Origin: DATNBT01 sp964579765
GTDB lineage: Bacteria > Acidobacteriota > Vicinamibacteria > Vicinamibacterales > CAVVIG01
Assembly: GCA_964579765.1 (NCBI GenBank)
Contig: CAZOIK010000343.1
Coordinates: 1 to 15,169, forward strand
Length of the DNA stretch: 15,169 bases
Reading direction: 5' to 3'
Shown here: piece after piece, positions 1-7,224 of the stretch
Numbering within the stretch: position 1 is the first letter of the stretch
Layout: the number at the start of each line of letters is the position of its first letter
The notes under the pieces: model-generated
The model's database searches: none
Seen by the model: only the letters and a program-made list of their open reading frames with translations
Told to the model about the DNA's origin: nothing
Made by a program: the position numbers and the translations under genes

Positions 1-2
1 GT

Positions 3-2969
3 GCAGTTCGTGCGCACCTACTGGCCGGCGGGCACGGCGTACATGATGGACCGCACTACATGCTGCCGGTGCTCTGCGAATCACAGGAGGGCTACCGCAA
101 CCTGTGCCGGCTCGTCACGCGCATGAAAATGCGCGCGCCGAAAGGCGAGGGCGCGCTGACGCTCGACGATCTCGACGGCGCTGTCGGCGGTCTCGTCGCG
201 CTCGTCGGACGCGCGGCGCTCGCGGGCCACCGGTTCGGTGTCGGCGGCCTGGTCGATCGGCTCGTCGGCCTCTTCGGCCGCGATCGCACGTACGTCGAGC
301 TGCACCGCCACTTCCGCCGCGAGGAGCGGGCCGACAACGAGACGCTCGTGACGCTGGCGGACGCGTTCCACGTGCCGGTCATCGCGACCAACGGCGTCCG
401 CTTCGCCGCGCCGGAGGGCCGCCCGCTCTTCGACGTCCTGACGTGCATGCATCACCACACGGATCTGGTCCGCGCCGGCCGCCGGCTCGCCCCGAACGCC
501 GAGCGGTATCTCAAGCCGCCGGCCGAGATGGCCGCGCTGTTTGCGGACATACCGGCCGCTGTGGCGCGCACGCGCGAGCTCGCCGATCGCCTGCGGTTCA
601 CGATGGCGGATCTCGGCTACCGCTTTCCCGACTACCCGGTGCCGCCCGGCGAGACGCAGGCCAGTTTTCTCCGGAAGATCGCCGACGTCGGCGCGCGCGA
701 GCGCTACCGGCCCTATCACGACCGCGCGCGCGCGCAAATCGCGCGCGAGCTCGCGCTCGTCGAGAAGCTCGATCTCGCCGGCTATTTCCTCATCGTCTGG
801 GACATCGTCAATTTCTGCCGCCAGCACGACATCCTCGTGCAGGGCCGCGGCAGCGCCGCCAACAGCGCTGTCTGCTACAGCCTCGGCATCACCGCCGTCG
901 ATCCGGTGGCGATGGACCTGCTCTTCGAGCGGTTCCTCTCTGAAGAGCGCGGCGAGTGGCCCGACATCGACCTCGACCTGCCGAGCGGCGACCGCCGCGA
1001 GCGCGTGATCCAGCACGTGTACGAGAAGTACGGGCGCCACGGCGCCGCGATGACCGCCAACGTCATCACGTACCGCGGCCGGAGCGCGGCGCGCGAGGTG
1101 GGGAAGGCGCTCGGGATCGACGAGGCGCAGATCGACCGCCTCGCGAAGGTCATGGGGCATTTCGAGTTTCGCGACGCGAATGACGCGCTGCCGAAGCATC
1201 TCGCGACGGTCGGCCTCGATCTCGATTCCGATCGCGTCCGCCTGTTCGCGAGGCTGTGGCACGAGATGCAGGATCTGCCGCGGCATCTCGGCCAGCACTC
1301 GGGCGGCATGGTCATCTGCCAGGGCCGGCTCGACGCCGTCGTCCCGCTCGAAAACGCCAGCATGCCCGGCCGCGTCGTCGTCCAGTGGGACAAGGACGAC
1401 TGCGCGGACATGGGCGTCGTGAAAGTGGATCTGCTCGGGCTCGGGATGATGGCGGCGTTGCAGGATGCGCTGGCGATCGTGAACAGGCCGCAGTCCCCAA
1501 TCTCAAATCCCCAATCCCGGCTCGATCTCGCGCACCTGCCGCAGAACGACCCCGACGTCTACGAGATGCTGCAGACCGCGGACACGATCGGGCTGTTCCA
1601 GGTCGAGTCGCGCGCGCAGATGGCGACGCTGCCGCGGCTGCGGCCCACGTGCTTCTACGACGTCGTCGTCCAGGTGGCGATCATCCGGCCTGGGCCGATC
1701 GTCGGACAGATGGTGCATCCGTATCTGAACCGGCGCGCGGGGCGTGAGCCGGTGACGTATCCGCATCCGTCGCTCGAGCCGATTCTCAAACGCACGCTCG
1801 GCGTGCCGCTCTTCCAGGAACAGCTGCTGCGCATCGCGATGGTGGCCGCGGGGTTCACGGGCGGACAGGCCGAAGACCTGCGCCGCGCGATGGGCTTCAA
1901 GCGATCCGAGCAGCGGATGCGGAAGCTCGAAGCGCAGCTGCGCGACGGCATGGCCGCGAAGGGCATTGTCGGCGAGGAGGCCGAGACAATCATCACGGCC
2001 ATCATGTCGTTTGCGCTGTACGGCTTTCCCGAGTCGCACGCGGCCAGCTTCGCGCTGCTCGCGTACGCGAGCGCGTATCTCAAGGCGCACTACCCGGCGG
2101 CGTTCTATGCCGCCCTGCTCAACAACCAGCCGATGGGGTTCTACCATCCCTCGACGCTCGTCAAGGACGCGCAGCGGCGCGGCGTCCGCTTTCACCCGAT
2201 CGACGTGCAGGTGTCGGACTGGAACTGCACGGTCGAGCAGGACGGCGCGATCCGCCTCGGCCTGCGCTATGTCAGCGGCCTGCGCGAGGAGGTGGGGACG
2301 GCGATCGCGGCGGCCCTGAAAGGGCCGCCCTACGGACGGTTTGCTTCGCTCGACGATCTCGTGAATCGCACCGGCCTGCGCCGCGCCGAGCTCGTAACGC
2401 TCGCCGACATCGGCGCGCTCAACGCGTTCGGCTACGACCGGCGATCCGCGCTGTGGCAGGCCGAGCAGGCCGCGCGTCCGGCCGGCGAATTGTTGATTGT
2501 CGAAGACGATGTCGTCGATCAGGATTGCAGTCCGCTCAAACCGATGACCGAAGCCGAGCGCGTCGTCGCCGACTACGCGGGGACGGGGCTGACGGTGGGC
2601 CGGCATCCGATGGCGTTGCGGCGCGACGATCTGGCGACGCGCGGCGTGTCGCGCGCGATCGATCTGCGCACCGCGCGTCAGGGCCGCCGCGTGCGCGTCG
2701 CCGGCATGGTGATCACGCGCCAGCGGCCGGGGACGGCGAAGGGCTTCGTCTTCCTCACGCTCGAAGACGAGACCGGCATCGCCAACGTCATCGTCCGGCC
2801 GGATCTGTTCCTGCGCGATCGGCTGGTCATCACGGACGAGCCGTTTCTGCTCGTGGACGGCGTGCTGCAGAACCAGGACGGCGTGACGTCGGTCCGCGCC
2901 GAGCGCATCGCCGGGCTGCACGCGGGCGGCGTGCAGGACGTCGAGTTCGACGCCCACGATTTTTACTGA
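3..2969 (+). CDS. dnaE2: Error-prone DNA polymerase DnaE2 (5'-truncated by window edge)
   Basis: This is a C-family DNA polymerase alpha subunit of the DnaE2 (ImuC) type, which performs translesion, mutagenic synthesis and usually works with ImuA and ImuB under SOS control. The frame is open to the left edge; the first in-window ATG is at 60, but the codons before it read ...GPHYMLPVLCES, matching the internal PHP region, so the true start lies upstream and roughly 80-100 residues are missing. Numbering from the ATG at 60: PHP remainder to about 190, catalytic PDIDLD with D302 and D304, third catalytic Asp D457 in VKVDLLGL, nucleotide-binding RPGP at 543-546, and an OB-fold near 875-955. The run EWPDIDLDLPSGDRR is characteristic of DnaE2 rather than replicative DnaE. 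A short repeat at 1491-1518 adds about ten residues in frame. The stop is TGA, followed by a terminator. Whether imuA/imuB lie upstream cannot be seen. Confidence 0.93.
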   Translation, partial: AVRAHLLAGGHGVHDGPHYMLPVLCESQEGYRNLCRLVTRMKMRAPKGEGALTLDDLDGAVGGLVALVGRAALAGHRFGVGGLVDRLVGLFGRDRTYVELHRHFRREERADNETLVTLADAFHVPVIATNGVRFAAPEGRPLFDVLTCMHHHTDLVRAGRRLAPNAERYLKPPAEMAALFADIPAAVARTRELADRLRFTMADLGYRFPDYPVPPGETQASFLRKIADVGARERYRPYHDRARAQIARELALVEKLDLAGYFLIVWDIVNFCRQHDILVQGRGSAANSAVCYSLGITAVDPVAMDLLFERFLSEERGEWPDIDLDLPSGDRRERVIQHVYEKYGRHGAAMTANVITYRGRSAAREVGKALGIDEAQIDRLAKVMGHFEFRDANDALPKHLATVGLDLDSDRVRLFARLWHEMQDLPRHLGQHSGGMVICQGRLDAVVPLENASMPGRVVVQWDKDDCADMGVVKVDLLGLGMMAALQDALAIVNRPQSPISNPQSRLDLAHLPQNDPDVYEMLQTADTIGLFQVESRAQMATLPRLRPTCFYDVVVQVAIIRPGPIVGQMVHPYLNRRAGREPVTYPHPSLEPILKRTLGVPLFQEQLLRIAMVAAGFTGGQAEDLRRAMGFKRSEQRMRKLEAQLRDGMAAKGIVGEEAETIITAIMSFALYGFPESHAASFALLAYASAYLKAHYPAAFYAALLNNQPMGFYHPSTLVKDAQRRGVRFHPIDVQVSDWNCTVEQDGAIRLGLRYVSGLREEVGTAIAAALKGPPYGRFASLDDLVNRTGLRRAELVTLADIGALNAFGYDRRSALWQAEQAARPAGELLIVEDDVVDQDCSPLKPMTEAERVVADYAGTGLTVGRHPMALRRDDLATRGVSRAIDLRTARQGRRVRVAGMVITRQRPGTAKGFVFLTLEDETGIANVIVRPDLFLRDRLVITDEPFLLVDGVLQNQDGVTSVRAERIAGLHAGGVQDVEFDAHDFY
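1491..1518. repeat. Short C/A-rich tandem repeat inside dnaE2
   Basis: The stretch contains imperfect direct copies of CCCAATC/CCCCAATCCC-type units and is visibly less GC-rich than its surroundings. It is read in frame as PQSPISNPQS (about residues 477-487, counting from the ATG at 60), between VKVDLLGLGMM and LDLAHLP, where other DnaE2 proteins have a short link. The same AGTCCCCA(A/G)TC core occurs, reverse-complemented, at 5787-5818. It is interpreted as an intragenic member of a dispersed short-repeat family. Confidence 0.6.
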
Positions 2970-3003
2970 TGCCCATCCGTTTCGTAATCGCAATGCGCGG
3001 TTC

Positions 3004-3025
3004 CGGCACCGATGGTGCCGCTTTT
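3004..3025 (+). terminator. Rho-independent-type terminator after dnaE2
   Basis: A perfect 7-bp stem CGGCACC/GGTGCCG with a 3-base GAT loop is followed directly by CTTTT. It lies 35 bases after the dnaE2 stop codon, where a terminator is expected. The T-run is short (four T), so termination may be partial. Confidence 0.6.
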
Positions 3026-3087
3026 GCCGCGGTTTGCGCACGCCGCGCCTGGCACCGTCATTGCCCTACCGACACGCGAATTGAATC

Positions 3088-3162
3088 ATTTGGTGACGTG
3101 GCGATTTCGTGATCGCCGACCGGCCCGAGATTGCCGATCGCCCACTCACGAATTCACCAAAT
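3088..3162. repeat. Inverted repeat in the spacer before the small ORF
   Basis: ATTTGGTGA at 3088-3096 is matched by TCACCAAAT at 3154-3162, with an inner GGCGAT (3100-3105) facing ATCGCC (3137-3142), so an imperfect long hairpin can form. The arms also carry related words (ATTTCGTGATCGCC on the left; ATTCGTGAGTGGGCGATC when the right arm is read in reverse), suggesting two inverted copies of one repeat. The sequence is more AT-rich than the flanks. It ends about 15 bases before the ribosome-binding site of the next gene. The function is unknown; it could be a dispersed repeat, part of a promoter, or a leader structure. Confidence 0.45.
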
Positions 3163-3189
3163 AGACCCAATTTCTCCAGGGAGACTCCG

Positions 3190-3420
3190 ATGCCAGACCC
3201 GAACGCGCACGACGAAGTCGAGCCTGTGGCGGGCACGAAAGAAACGTCGGTGCAGGTGCTGTCGATGCGGATGCGCATTCACGACGTCAACATCGATCGG
3301 CCGACGGTCGTGGCCTACTTCAAGAACATTCCAGCGGACAAACAGGAGATCGCGCTCGTCCATGCGCTCGAGGTCGGCGTCGCCGAACTCGCCGCGCGCC
3401 GGGAGCGGTTCAAACACTGA
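3190..3420 (+). CDS. Small conserved-looking protein of unknown function (76 aa)
   Basis: The product is not recognised. The ATG at 3190 is preferred over in-frame starts from 3109 because AGGGAG (3178-3183) stands at proper spacing before it, and the upstream extension would be read through the inverted repeat. The protein has an acidic N-terminus (MPDPNAHDEVEP), a central part VQVLSMRMRIHDVNIDRPTV and a charged helical C-terminus rich in Ala, Glu and Arg that ends RRERFKH. There is no signal peptide, membrane segment or cysteine, so it is probably cytosolic. It is followed after 26 bases by the TonB-receptor gene, which appears to have its own promoter, so co-transcription is uncertain. The clear ribosome-binding site and typical codon use support a real gene. 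Confidence 0.65.
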   Translation: MPDPNAHDEVEPVAGTKETSVQVLSMRMRIHDVNIDRPTVVAYFKNIPADKQEIALVHALEVGVAELAARRERFKH

Positions 3421-3446
3421 GTAACGGGGCTGTATAATCCAGCCCC
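3409..3446 (+). promoter_or_regulatory. Promoter with TATAAT inside a palindrome, directly before the TonB-receptor gene
   Basis: A perfect TATAAT at 3433-3438 lies eight bases before the ATG at 3447, with a weak -35-like TTCAAA (3409-3414) 18 bases upstream. The -10 box sits in the loop of GGGGCT (3426-3431) and AGCCCC (3441-3446), a perfect 6-bp inverted repeat that could be an operator or a hairpin ending at the start codon. No Shine-Dalgarno sequence is present. Transcription would begin about at the ATG, implying a leaderless or nearly leaderless mRNA. Confidence 0.5.
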
Positions 3447-5762
3447 ATGATCATTGCAGTCCTTTCGCTTCTGGCCGCGCTGGCCGGCGGCTCGATTACG
3501 GGTGTGGTCCAGGACACGAGCGGCGCGGTGGTGCCGGGCGCGTCCATCACGGCGCACACGCCGGACGGCGACCGCTCGGCCGTCTCGGGCACCGACGGCC
3601 GCTTCATCGTGGACGTCCCGACCACCGGCAGTGTGACGATTGTCGTACGCGCGCCGGGGTTTGCCGAGAAGCAGCAGACGGTCGAGCCGGGCGGCTCCCT
3701 CGTGACGGTCGTGCTCGCGGCGGCCGCGCTGCGCGAAGACGTCACCGTGACGTCGGCACGCACCGAGCAGCGGCTCGCCGACGTCTCGGCCAGCGTCAGC
3801 GTGCTCCGGTCCGACGACATCCGGCAGTCGCCGGCCGTCGCCGTGGACGACGTGCTGCGGCAGTTGCCGACGTTCAGCCTGTTCACGCGATCGAGCAGCA
3901 TCTCGTCCAACCCGACCTCGCAGGGCGTGTCGCTGCGCGGCATCGGGCCGAGCGGCGTCAGCCGCACGCTCGTGCTGCTCGACGGCATGCCGTTCAACGA
4001 GCCGTTCGGCGGATGGGTCTACTGGACGCGCGTCCCGATGGAAGCCACCGACCGCATCGAGGTCGTGGACGGTCCGAGCGCGAACGTCTACGGCAACTAC
4101 GCGCTCGGCGGCGCCATCAACATCAACACCGCGCAGCCCACGGGGCAGGTCCTCGACGTGCGGACGCAGTACGGCAACGACAACAGCCCGAAGCTCGACT
4201 TCTTCGGCGGCGACGTCTTCGGCAAGCTCGGCCTGCTCGTGGACGGCAGCTTCTTCCGCACGGACGGCTTCCCGATCGTGATCGCGAACGAGCGCGGGCT
4301 CGTGGACGACAAGGCGAACGACGCGTTCAAGAACGTCAACGTCAAGGCGAATTTCACCGCGACCTCCAACCTGAACGGATTCGTCCGCGGCGGCTACTTC
4401 CACGAGAACCGCGACAACGGCAAGCACAGTACGTTTGACGGTACGGAAGAGCACAACAACACGACGTGGAAGTACGTGAGCGGCGGCATCCGTGCCGTCC
4501 TGCCCGACTCGAGCGGCCTGCAGGCGAACGCGTTCGGCGATTTCGAGAACTACTTCAGCAACTTTCTGGCGGTGCCGGGCTCCAATCCGCCGCGCAGCAT
4601 CGGGCGTATGTCGCTCAATCAGACCGTGCCGACGAAGGACACCGGCGGGAACGTGCAGTGGTCGAAGTCGTTCCCGAAGCAGCTCGTGGAGCTCGGGACC
4701 GACTGGCACTGGGTCACGGGCGACAGCAACGAGGACGCGCTCGACACGGCGCGCGGCTTCAATCCGGTGACGCACCGCGTCTCGGGCGGCACGCAGCGCA
4801 ACGTGGGCGCGTACGCGCAGGACATGTTCGCGCCCGTCAACAGCCTGGAGATCACGCTCAGCGCGCGCGTGGACTCGTGGAACAACTACGACGCGCACAA
4901 TCTCGAGACGACCATCGCCACGGGCCTGCCGACGGCCAACAACAACCCGAACCTGGCCAGCCAGAGCGACACGGTGGTGACGCCGCGCGCGGCCGCCATC
5001 TACCACGCGACCGACGCGGTCAGCATCTGGGGCGACATCGGATCCGGCTTCCGCGCCCCGACGCTCAACGAGCTGTACCGGCGGTTCTCGAAGGGCACGG
5101 TGCTGACGCTGCCCAACAACGAGCTCGGTCCCGAGCGGCTCCTCGGCGGCGAGCTCGGCGTCAACCTGGCGCCGACGAAGAACTCGACGGCGCGTGTCAC
5201 CTGGTTCGACAACCGGATCAACGACCCGGTGTCGAACATCACGATCGCGACCAGCGGCGCGAGCGTCACACTGCAGCGTCAGAACCTCGGCCAGACGCGC
5301 GTGCAGGGGCTGCAGCTCGACGCCGAGTACCGCGTCAACAGCAAGTGGCGCGTCTCGGGCGGGTATCTGTTCGACCATGCGACGATTTCGGAAAACCCGG
5401 CCAACCCGGCCATCGTCGGCAATTTCCTGCAGGAAGTCCCCGAGAACCGCGGCACGTTCCGCATCTCGTACATCGACCCGAAAGTCGCGCTCGTCACCTT
5501 CGGCATCGAGGCGGTCGGGCTGCAGTACGACTCGGGCGACGACACGAACACGCGCGCGGTGCCCGGCTACAGCTACCCGGGCCTGCCGGCCTACGCGACG
5601 TCCGAGCTGACGATCACGCGTCCGCTCGGCAAGAACGTGGACGTCTTCTTCGCCGCGCAGAATCTCTTCAACCAGGAGTACATCGTCGCCACGCTGCCGA
5701 CGTCGATCGGATCGCCGCGGCTGGTGAACGGCGGCGTCCGGGTCAGGTTCAACGGACGATGA
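3447..5762 (+). CDS. TonB-dependent outer-membrane receptor with carboxypeptidase-like N-terminal domain
   Basis: This is an outer-membrane beta-barrel receptor that imports a ligand (iron chelate, cobalamin or glycan fragment; the substrate cannot be read from sequence) using energy passed by TonB-ExbBD. A short hydrophobic leader (about 1-14, without basic residues) is followed by a carboxypeptidase regulatory-like Ig fold (GSITGVVQDTSGAVVPGASI to about 80). The EDVTVTSAR segment near 97 begins the plug, which runs to about 227 and includes SQGVSLRGIGPSG, LLDGMPFNEPFGG, IEVVDGPSANVYGNYALGGAININ. The rest is barrel, with repeated alternating strands and the C-terminal signature AAQNLFNQEYIVATLP. 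It ends VRVRFNGR, so the usual terminal aromatic lies four residues in. An in-frame stop within the TATAAT box excludes a longer N-terminus. The length of 771 residues is normal. It is convergent with the radical SAM gene 21 bp away. Confidence 0.92.
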   Translation: MIIAVLSLLAALAGGSITGVVQDTSGAVVPGASITAHTPDGDRSAVSGTDGRFIVDVPTTGSVTIVVRAPGFAEKQQTVEPGGSLVTVVLAAAALREDVTVTSARTEQRLADVSASVSVLRSDDIRQSPAVAVDDVLRQLPTFSLFTRSSSISSNPTSQGVSLRGIGPSGVSRTLVLLDGMPFNEPFGGWVYWTRVPMEATDRIEVVDGPSANVYGNYALGGAININTAQPTGQVLDVRTQYGNDNSPKLDFFGGDVFGKLGLLVDGSFFRTDGFPIVIANERGLVDDKANDAFKNVNVKANFTATSNLNGFVRGGYFHENRDNGKHSTFDGTEEHNNTTWKYVSGGIRAVLPDSSGLQANAFGDFENYFSNFLAVPGSNPPRSIGRMSLNQTVPTKDTGGNVQWSKSFPKQLVELGTDWHWVTGDSNEDALDTARGFNPVTHRVSGGTQRNVGAYAQDMFAPVNSLEITLSARVDSWNNYDAHNLETTIATGLPTANNNPNLASQSDTVVTPRAAAIYHATDAVSIWGDIGSGFRAPTLNELYRRFSKGTVLTLPNNELGPERLLGGELGVNLAPTKNSTARVTWFDNRINDPVSNITIATSGASVTLQRQNLGQTRVQGLQLDAEYRVNSKWRVSGGYLFDHATISENPANPAIVGNFLQEVPENRGTFRISYIDPKVALVTFGIEAVGLQYDSGDDTNTRAVPGYSYPGLPAYATSELTITRPLGKNVDVFFAAQNLFNQEYIVATLPTSIGSPRLVNGGVRVRFNGR

Positions 5763-5783
5763 GCGGGATGGTTCGATTCGCGG

Positions 5784-6809
5784 TTACGACTGGTGACTGG
5801 TGACTGGTGACTGGGGACTACGGTTGGCCAGTTCCTGCGGTGACCGCCAGAAGTCCATCGTCGAGACGCGGTGGACGCAGCCGACGGTGCAGTAGGGCGC
5901 GCACCACTTCGGCGTCAGGAACTCGCGCTTGACGTCGTCGATCGTGTAGTGCTCGAGCGGCGTGCCCGGCGTGCCGCGCTGCTGCGAGCAGTAGTGGACG
6001 AGGCCCTCTTCGCACACGTACAGATAGCGTGCGCCCGCGCGGCAGCGCCACTCGTTCGGCTGGCCGTCGGCGAGCTTCTCCTGGAAGTTCGTGATCCCTG
6101 AATAGAGGTTCTTGAACACCTGCAGCGGCCCGTTGATCGCGGCCGAGACCTCGTCGTACACCTTGCGCTCGACCGGGCCGAGCGGCTTCAGCAGGCCGTC
6201 GCCGTCGTGGATGATGCCGATGGAGGTCGAGAAGCCCAGCTCGCGCGCGCGTTTGTTGATCGTCCGCGCGTCTTCGGCGTTCTTGATGCCGCCGCCGAGC
6301 ACCGAGTTGATGTTCACGTCGAAGGCCGCGTGGTCGCGCAGGTGCTGCAGCTTCTTGTCGAGCACGCGCAGGCTCTTCTTCGACACCTCGTCGGGCTCGA
6401 CGTTGTCGATGCTGATCTGCAGGAAGTCGAGGCCCGCGTCGTTCAACTGCTCGATCCGCTTCGGCACCAGGTAGTAGCCGTTCGTAATCAGGCCGGCCAT
6501 CATGCCGTGCTGCCGGATGTGCCGGATCAGATCGTCCAGATCCGGGTGCAGCATCGGCTCGCCGCCGCTGAACGCGACGACGGACGTCCCGAGTTCGGCG
6601 AGCTTGTCGATGCGCCGCTTCATCACGTCGGTCGGCACGGGGGGCGACACCTTGTCGTACTCGTTGCAGTAGCCGCAGTCGATGTTGCAGCGGCGGATCG
6701 GAATGATCTGCACGAGCAGCGGGTGTGCGGTGTCGAACAGCCCCCGGAGGAACTCGCGCGCCGAACGGACCTTCCGGCCCGCAGTCGTGGTCAGTTTCAG
6801 TGAAGACAC
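5784..6809 (-). CDS. Radical SAM protein with SPASM-like C-terminal cysteines
   Basis: A radical S-adenosylmethionine enzyme. The iron-sulfur motif CX3CX2C is C41-NID-C45-GY-C48, and the SAM-binding GGEP is at 82-85 (FSGGEPMLHPDL). The barrel continues to about 230, with LITNGYYL and FLQISIDN. Six further cysteines (256, 266, 274, 303, 307, 311) suggest an auxiliary Fe-S cluster of the SPASM/twitch type found in enzymes that modify peptides, proteins or cofactors (MoaA/PqqE-like group). The exact substrate is unknown. The start is GTG at 6809, since homology-like sequence begins close by and a TATAAT box lies just upstream. The last residues, SPQSPVTSHQS, are encoded by a tandem repeat and are probably not functional. 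The gene is divergent from the SET gene, 22 bp away, and may share regulation with it. Confidence 0.88.
   Translation of the reverse strand: MSSLKLTTTAGRKVRSAREFLRGLFDTAHPLLVQIIPIRRCNIDCGYCNEYDKVSPPVPTDVMKRRIDKLAELGTSVVAFSGGEPMLHPDLDDLIRHIRQHGMMAGLITNGYYLVPKRIEQLNDAGLDFLQISIDNVEPDEVSKKSLRVLDKKLQHLRDHAAFDVNINSVLGGGIKNAEDARTINKRARELGFSTSIGIIHDGDGLLKPLGPVERKVYDEVSAAINGPLQVFKNLYSGITNFQEKLADGQPNEWRCRAGARYLYVCEEGLVHYCSQQRGTPGTPLEHYTIDDVKREFLTPKWCAPYCTVGCVHRVSTMDFWRSPQELANRSPQSPVTSHQS
5787..5818. repeat. Tandem GACTGGT repeat at the 3' end of the radical SAM gene
   Basis: Four consecutive units of about seven bases (GACTGGT, GACTGGT, GACTGGT, GACTGGG, then GACT) form a microsatellite-like tract. 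Read on the minus strand it begins AGTCCCCAGTC, close to AGTCCCCAATC of the repeat in dnaE2 at 1491-1518. It supplies the last codons of the radical SAM gene, up to just before its TAA stop, in the convergent space between two genes. Confidence 0.75.
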
Positions 6810-6820
6810 AGGATCGTGAA

Positions 6821-6829
6821 ATTATATAT
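6821..6829. promoter_or_regulatory. Overlapping divergent -10 boxes between the radical SAM and SET genes
   Basis: The 22-bp gap contains the only strongly AT-rich stretch nearby, ATTATATAT. On the minus strand it reads a perfect TATAAT (6826-6821) eleven bases before the radical SAM GTG. On the plus strand it offers TATATA (6823-6828) three bases before the SET ATG. No convincing -35 element is visible on either side. Because the two boxes share bases, the two polymerases could not occupy them together, and both transcripts would have almost no leader. Confidence 0.45.
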
Positions 6830-6831
6830 CG

Positions 6832-7224
6832 ATGATTGTACGGCGGCGGTCGAAGATCGAAGGCTGGGGCGTATTCGCCACCAGGCCTATCACCAAGAAC
6901 ACACGCATCATCCACTACGCGGGCGAAAAGATCTCCAACCAGGAGAGCCTCAAGCGCGAGCTGCGGTACATCCGCAAGGGGCACATCTGGTGCTTCAAGC
7001 TCACCAACCGATCGGTGATCGACGCCGGCGTCGGCGGCAACGACGCGCGGTTCATCAACCACTCGTGCCATCCCAACTGTTATATCGACATCAAGCAGGG
7101 CGTCATCTGGATTCGCGCGGCGCGCAACATCCGCAAGGGTGAAGAGCTGACCTACGACTACAACACCGACGGAGAGGGTCTCATCGAGTGCCGCTGCACG
7201 CCGGGGTGCCAGAGGCTGCTGTAG
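6832..7224 (+). CDS. SET-domain protein (protein lysine methyltransferase-like)
   Basis: A compact 130-residue SET protein; the family transfers methyl groups from S-adenosylmethionine to lysine side chains. Visible motifs are the N-terminal KIEGWGVFAT (8-17), the core RFINHSCHPNC (73-83), GEELTYDY (103-110), and a post-SET-like zinc motif of C120, C122 and C126 that can pair with C79. These are the cofactor, catalytic-tyrosine and zinc elements of the family, and all are intact. There is no signal peptide, so it is cytosolic. The target is unknown; in bacteria it could be a ribosomal, DNA-binding or other protein. The ATG at 6832 is close to the -10 box with no ribosome-binding site, suggesting leaderless translation. 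The TAG stop directly abuts the GTG start of the hydrolase gene, so the two are probably coupled. Confidence 0.88.
   Translation: MIVRRRSKIEGWGVFATRPITKNTRIIHYAGEKISNQESLKRELRYIRKGHIWCFKLTNRSVIDAGVGGNDARFINHSCHPNCYIDIKQGVIWIRAARNIRKGEELTYDYNTDGEGLIECRCTPGCQRLL

Noticed and set aside
60..62. ATG at 60 as the true dnaE2 start
   Set aside because: The frame is open to the left edge and the preceding codons continue the PHP-region sequence, so the gene begins outside the window.
720..760. Alternating CGCG run with palindromic appearance in dnaE2
   Set aside because: It is explained by Arg/Ala codons (RARAQIARELAL) in a GC-rich gene; no sign of a functional site.
1503..3041. Minus-strand open frame (512 codons) opposite dnaE2
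   Set aside because: Low-complexity shadow; the plus strand encodes the catalytic, RPGP and OB-fold parts of DnaE2.
3315..5378. Long minus-strand open frame (687 codons) opposite the TonB receptor
   Set aside because: Its translation is Arg/Val/Asp-rich with no domain, as expected for antisense of a GC-rich gene; the plus strand carries full receptor motifs.
4466..5803. Plus-strand frame (445 codons) inside the receptor gene
   Set aside because: It is the alternate frame of the receptor, rich in Arg/Gln/Ala with no family likeness.
5787..5818. CRISPR-like array
   Set aside because: Units are seven bases with no spacers; this is a simple tandem repeat.
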